From: GCA-003244245 sp964250265
GTDB taxonomy: Bacteria; Actinomycetota; Actinomycetes; Mycobacteriales; Pseudonocardiaceae
DNA: 9,040 nucleotides
Assembly (NCBI GenBank): GCA_964250265.1
Contig: CAXUFG010000218.1
Span: forward strand, 1 to 9,040
Direction of reading: 5' to 3'
The translations under genes were made by a program, and so were the position numbers. Shown piece by piece: positions 7,358-9,040 of this stretch. Positions within the stretch are counted from its first letter, which is position 1; each line of letters opens with the position of its first letter. Below the pieces are notes generated by a model that worked only from the letters and a program-made list of their open reading frames with translations, had not been told where the DNA came from and searched no databases.

Positions 7358-7482
7358 GGCGGGCATGCGCGCGGTAGCGCATCGGCGAGCTGCGCGCAGG
7401 CCAGCACCAGATGGTCACAGTTGTCGAGAACAAGCACCGCGCGACGGCACGCAGATACCCACCGCAACCACTGCGCCAGTGA
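7358..7482 (-). pseudogene. scrap of a third NB-ARC-type regulator (Walker B region)
   Basis: The minus strand encodes SLAQWLRWVSACRRAVLVLD, then NCDHLVLACAQLADALPRACP. This matches the Walker B segment of NB-ARC regulators; the intact gene next door reads LVILDNCEHVLEPCARLVEA at the same place. No P-loop or other NB-ARC motif flanks it. Downstream, the sequence degrades after ACP into SRDPN, as if the RVLATSR strand had been deleted. It lies in the gap between the LuxR-type gene and crp-like gene, on the opposite strand, so it is not a tail of either. It is a relic of a third paralogue, about 125 bp long. Confidence 0.65.
7365..7382. terminator. possible hairpin downstream of the LuxR-type gene
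   Basis: ATGCGC (7365-7370) and GCGCAT (7377-7382) form a perfect 6-bp stem with a 6-base loop, starting 34 bases after the stop codon at 7331. There is no T-run. It also lies in the NB-ARC relic, so it may be incidental. Actinobacterial terminators often lack the T-run, which is the only reason to list it. Confidence 0.25.
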
Positions 7483-7558
7483 GTGTGACGGTCTGATCAA
7501 CGACTTCGACGCATAGGTTAGGCTTCGGCGCAGGTTGGCTGCGAAAGCTGGGGTATCG

Positions 7559-8260
7559 ATGAAAGCCGAGCAAGCGGCATCCCTACTAGCGAGAACGCCG
7601 CTGCTCGCAGGCCTCGACGAATCCGAACTACTTGGACTCGGCGCTTGCGCGCATCGACGCACCTACCGGCGGGGCGAATACATATTCCACCAGGGTGACA
7701 CGGGAGATGCCGTATTCGTCCTGACGGCGGGCAGAGTCAAGGTCATCTTCGCTTCGGAGGACGGGGACGAGATGATCCTCGCCACGCTGCAACCACCCGA
7801 CGTCTTCGGGGAACTGGCTCTTATTGACGGTGGGCCTCGTTCGGCGTCGATCCAAACTCTCGAGCCCACGACGGCGCTGACGCTCACGCGAGCGACGCTG
7901 TTGGACCTGATGTCCCGGCAGCCCGGAGTGACCGACGTCGTCCTGCGCTCCCTTGGCAGGCTGGTGCGCCGCATGATCGTGCAGGCCGGAGACCTCGTGT
8001 TCATGGACCTACACGGCAGGGTCGCCAAGCTATTGCTCCGTCTGATTGAGGCACCAGCTGAGGACACGGGTGAACGTTTGTCGCTCGACCTCAAGATGAC
8101 CCAGTCGGACCTCGCTGCCATGGTCGGGGGATCGCGCCAGAGCGTCAACCAAATCCTGCACCAATTCCAGCGCAGAGGTTATCTACACGTCGAGGGACGC
8201 AGGCTGATTGTGAAAGATGTCGACGCTTTACGGCGACGTGCCGGTTCATCCGCTTCCTAG
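7559..8260 (+). CDS. Crp/Fnr-family transcriptional regulator
   Basis: The 233-residue protein has a cNMP-binding beta-roll (about 10-125: YRRGEYIFHQGDTGDAVFVL, then a phosphate-binding cassette-like FGELALIDGGPRSAS at 83-97). A dimerisation helix (about 125-155, VVLRSLGRLVRRMIV) and a C-terminal winged helix (KMTQSDLAAMVGGSRQSVNQ, about 179-198, ending GYLHVEGRRLIVKD) follow. Glu85, Arg94 and Ser95 sit where E. coli CRP uses Glu72, Arg82 and Ser83 to hold cAMP, so nucleotide binding is plausible. There is no Fnr-type cysteine cluster. The ATG at 7559 is chosen, with GGGG (7550-7553) 5 bases upstream. A TTG at 7535 would add eight residues and is less likely. Length is normal for the family. 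It is a single-gene unit ending in a GC hairpin. Leu at 8228-8230 is encoded by the rare codon TTA. The likely role is control of nearby or distant promoters in response to a small effector; targets are unknown. Confidence 0.93.
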   Translation: MKAEQAASLLARTPLLAGLDESELLGLGACAHRRTYRRGEYIFHQGDTGDAVFVLTAGRVKVIFASEDGDEMILATLQPPDVFGELALIDGGPRSASIQTLEPTTALTLTRATLLDLMSRQPGVTDVVLRSLGRLVRRMIVQAGDLVFMDLHGRVAKLLLRLIEAPAEDTGERLSLDLKMTQSDLAAMVGGSRQSVNQILHQFQRRGYLHVEGRRLIVKDVDALRRRAGSSAS

Positions 8261-8288
8261 CGCCGACCGGGCGCTTGATCTTGGATCA
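8259..8288 (+). terminator. tandem hairpins at the end of the Crp-like gene
   Basis: AGCGCC (8259-8264) and GGCGCT (8270-8275) make a 6-bp GC-rich stem with a 5-base loop overlapping the TAG stop. A second small stem TGATC/GATCA (8276-8280 and 8284-8288, 3-base loop) follows directly. No T-run is present. Position right at the stop codon fits a factor-assisted or I-shaped actinobacterial terminator. Activity is inferred. Confidence 0.45.
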
Positions 8289-8334
8289 TCCTTGAGCAGC
8301 GCATCGCGAGCCTGCGGCCGCGCTGTCGTCATGA

Positions 8335-8399
8335 GCCCGGATGTCGGCAAGCTGACGCTGGCTCTGTCGAGGACGTGACAGCGGGCCGACATGACGGGC
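8335..8399. repeat. nested inverted repeat / potential long stem-loop
   Basis: GCCCG (8335-8339) pairs with CGGGC (8395-8399), and ATGTCGGC (8341-8348) pairs with GCCGACAT (8385-8392), with only a small bulge between. Inside them CTGTC (8364-8368) pairs with GACAG (8377-8381) around an 8-base loop. The structure sits between the Crp-like gene and the small ORF at 8415, and the ATG at 8391 lies in its 3' arm. It could be a 5' leader structure, a cruciform-forming site or a mobile-element trace. Function unknown. Confidence 0.45.
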
Positions 8400-8414
8400 A
8401 GCCAGAATCCCATC

Positions 8415-8588
8415 ATGAATACGATCACGATTGGCGAACGAGTCCTCGACGAGTTGTTCCCCGACTTCACCAAGCAATTGGTGGCTTCCTGGACCCGCGG
8501 CCATGTCGACGATCTCGCCGCAGAGGTCCTTTGCGCCATCGGCGACGGGGCTCCGCGTATTCGGGTGACCCAGCGAGGTCCCCGATGA
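8415..8588 (+). CDS. small hypothetical protein, first of an ATGA-overlapping pair
   Basis: This 57-residue ORF begins MNTITIGERVLDELFPDF and continues KQLVASWTRGHVDDLAAEVL to a short basic end. I do not recognise the family. It is soluble-looking and mostly helical, with no signal peptide or membrane segment. Codon use is GC-rich at third positions but less biased than its neighbours. The ATG at 8391 is an in-frame alternative (65 residues), but it lies within the inverted repeat. Neither start has a good Shine-Dalgarno, the main weakness of the call. Its TGA overlaps the ATG of the next ORF (ATGA, 8585-8588), a classic translational-coupling arrangement that supports both being real, or at least having been real before decay. 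Confidence 0.45.
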   Translation: MNTITIGERVLDELFPDFTKQLVASWTRGHVDDLAAEVLCAIGDGAPRIRVTQRGPR

Positions 8589-8764
8589 AGGGACATGAGC
8601 ATCGAGCTGTGGGTCACGCCGCCGCCGAGGCGCGCCAGTACGACACCTCGGCGCTGCCGTCGGCTTGTTTGTGTATGGTCCTCGACGCCTTCGGCCGTGT
8701 ATCGATCGAGGAGGAGGTCGTCGCTATAGGTCGGAGCCGGGTCGATCCCGGAGCGCACCGCTAG
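8585..8764 (+). CDS. small ORF resembling the N-terminus of a C39-like cysteine peptidase (possibly truncated)
   Basis: The 59-residue ORF has a good ribosome site (GAGG, 8575-8578, 6 bases before ATG 8585) and starts inside the stop codon of the preceding ORF. Residues about 18-45 (QYDTSALPSACLCMVLDAFG then RVSIEEEVVAI) resemble the N-terminal region of papain-like C39 peptidases, where a Gln and the nucleophile Cys lie in a pattern like Q..D.SC.PAC..MVL..FG followed by an EE-containing helix. At the usual Cys position there is Ala (DTSA), though a Cys lies six residues later. The protein stops after about 59 residues, with no room for the catalytic His and Asp, so it is either a truncated peptidase relic or an unrelated small protein. 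This comparison is from memory of the family pattern and is tentative. Confidence 0.4.
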   Translation: MKGHEHRAVGHAAAEARQYDTSALPSACLCMVLDAFGRVSIEEEVVAIGRSRVDPGAHR

Positions 8765-8796
8765 GACGATGGCAGTGATCGCCGGGTCCTGAGGAT

Positions 8797-8913
8797 GCCG
8801 CACCGTCTACGCATCGAGAGCACCGGCTCATCGTCAAGGATCTCGAAGCCCTGCGTCGGCTCGCCCGTTTGCTAGTGCCGTGCCGCATGAGTCCAGCGGG
8901 GGTTGATCGGTGA
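8797..8913 (+). pseudogene. C-terminal relic of a second Crp-like regulator (frameshifted)
   Basis: In one frame the sequence reads EHRLIVKDLEALRRLARLLV (from 8818). This closely matches the C-terminal wing of the intact Crp-like protein (GRRLIVKDVDALRRRAG). Immediately upstream in a different frame is PHRLRIE (about 8797-8817), matching the preceding strand GYLHVE. So the relic is the last 25 or so residues of a Crp paralogue with a one-base frameshift, and the rest is missing. It continues to a TGA at 8911-8913. The intact gene ends 550 bp upstream, so this looks like an old duplicate reduced to its tail. Confidence 0.6.
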
Positions 8914-8949
8914 GCCACGCAGCGGGGTCGTCGAAGTGGCGATCGAGGG

Positions 8950-9040
8950 GTGTGATCATGGTTTGTGTGGGGGGGGCCGCACAGAGGGGGGGGGTTGGTG
9001 GGCCCCGACCCATGTGATGGGGGGGGGGGGGGGGGGGGGG
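8950..9040. other. low-complexity poly-G contig end (probable artefact)
   Basis: From about 8966 the sequence becomes G-runs with short interruptions, and the final 22 or so bases are all G. No coding signal is seen after the TGA at 8911. It mirrors the poly-C left end. Inference: sequencing or assembly artefact; coordinates beyond about 8950 should not be trusted. Confidence 0.8.

Noticed and set aside
8246..8803. 185-residue minus-strand ORF over the small-ORF pair
   Set aside because: No motif or ribosome site, and its composition looks like an antisense shadow. The plus strand has coupled starts and relic homology.
1..9040. CRISPR array, tRNA, rRNA, transposase or phage genes
   Set aside because: No regularly spaced repeats, cloverleaf-like segments, rRNA-like sequence, or transposase or phage protein motifs were seen on either strand.

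Overview
The window is a high-GC (about 70% by eye) stretch with dense GTG/ATG-start genes, GC-rich third codon positions and regulator families (SARP/BTAD, cyclase-NB-ARC-TPR-LuxR) that are typical of Actinobacteria in the broad sense. A soil or environmental actinobacterial metagenome contig is the most likely source, but no marker gene fixes the genus. Both ends are low-complexity: poly-C on the left and poly-G on the right. Read outward from the contig, both are poly-G, which suggests sequencing or assembly artefact rather than biology.

Layout. Positions 76-2817 (minus strand) hold a very large SARP-type regulator in two reading frames. The N-terminal piece (2098-2817) has the OmpR-like winged helix and most of the BTAD domain. 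The C-terminal piece (from about 2165 to beyond the left end) has a class III cyclase-like domain, an NB-ARC ATPase and the start of a helical/TPR region. The two are out of frame because a short internal segment appears to be missing. A 168-bp divergent intergenic region follows, carrying two CCGGTAAC direct repeats exactly 11 bp apart, which is the geometry of SARP operators. It leads into a small SnoaL/NTF2-like gene (2986-3378, plus) with a perfect Shine-Dalgarno.

Positions 3379-3962 are a gene graveyard and control region. They contain a long imperfect inverted repeat (3462-3523), a decayed SAM-methyltransferase remnant on the minus strand (about 3526-3845) that ends at that repeat, and a near-perfect 28-bp palindrome (3907-3934) just upstream of the next gene. 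That gene (3963-7331, plus) encodes a 1122-residue cyclase/NB-ARC/TPR/LuxR regulator whose core is clearly paralogous to the left-hand SARP protein. After it come a scrap of a third NB-ARC protein (minus, about 7358-7482), an intact Crp/Fnr-family regulator (7559-8260), a GC-rich hairpin at its stop codon, an unusual nested inverted repeat (8335-8399), two small ORFs overlapping by ATGA (8415-8588 and 8585-8764), and the frameshifted C-terminal tail of a second Crp-like protein (about 8797-8913).

How it may work together: the intact parts are all regulators or small accessory proteins. Two large STAND-type regulators carry cyclase-like modules, and a cyclic-nucleotide-type receptor (Crp) sits beside them. 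A nucleotide-signalling link is conceivable, but both cyclase modules lack at least one expected key residue, so the modules may be sensory rather than catalytic. The repeated scraps of regulators show that this region has been reshuffled and has lost material. I find no convincing new multi-gene system. The most interesting items are the swapped-output paralogue pair, the 11-bp-phased operator candidate, the 28-bp palindrome and the overlapping small-ORF pair.
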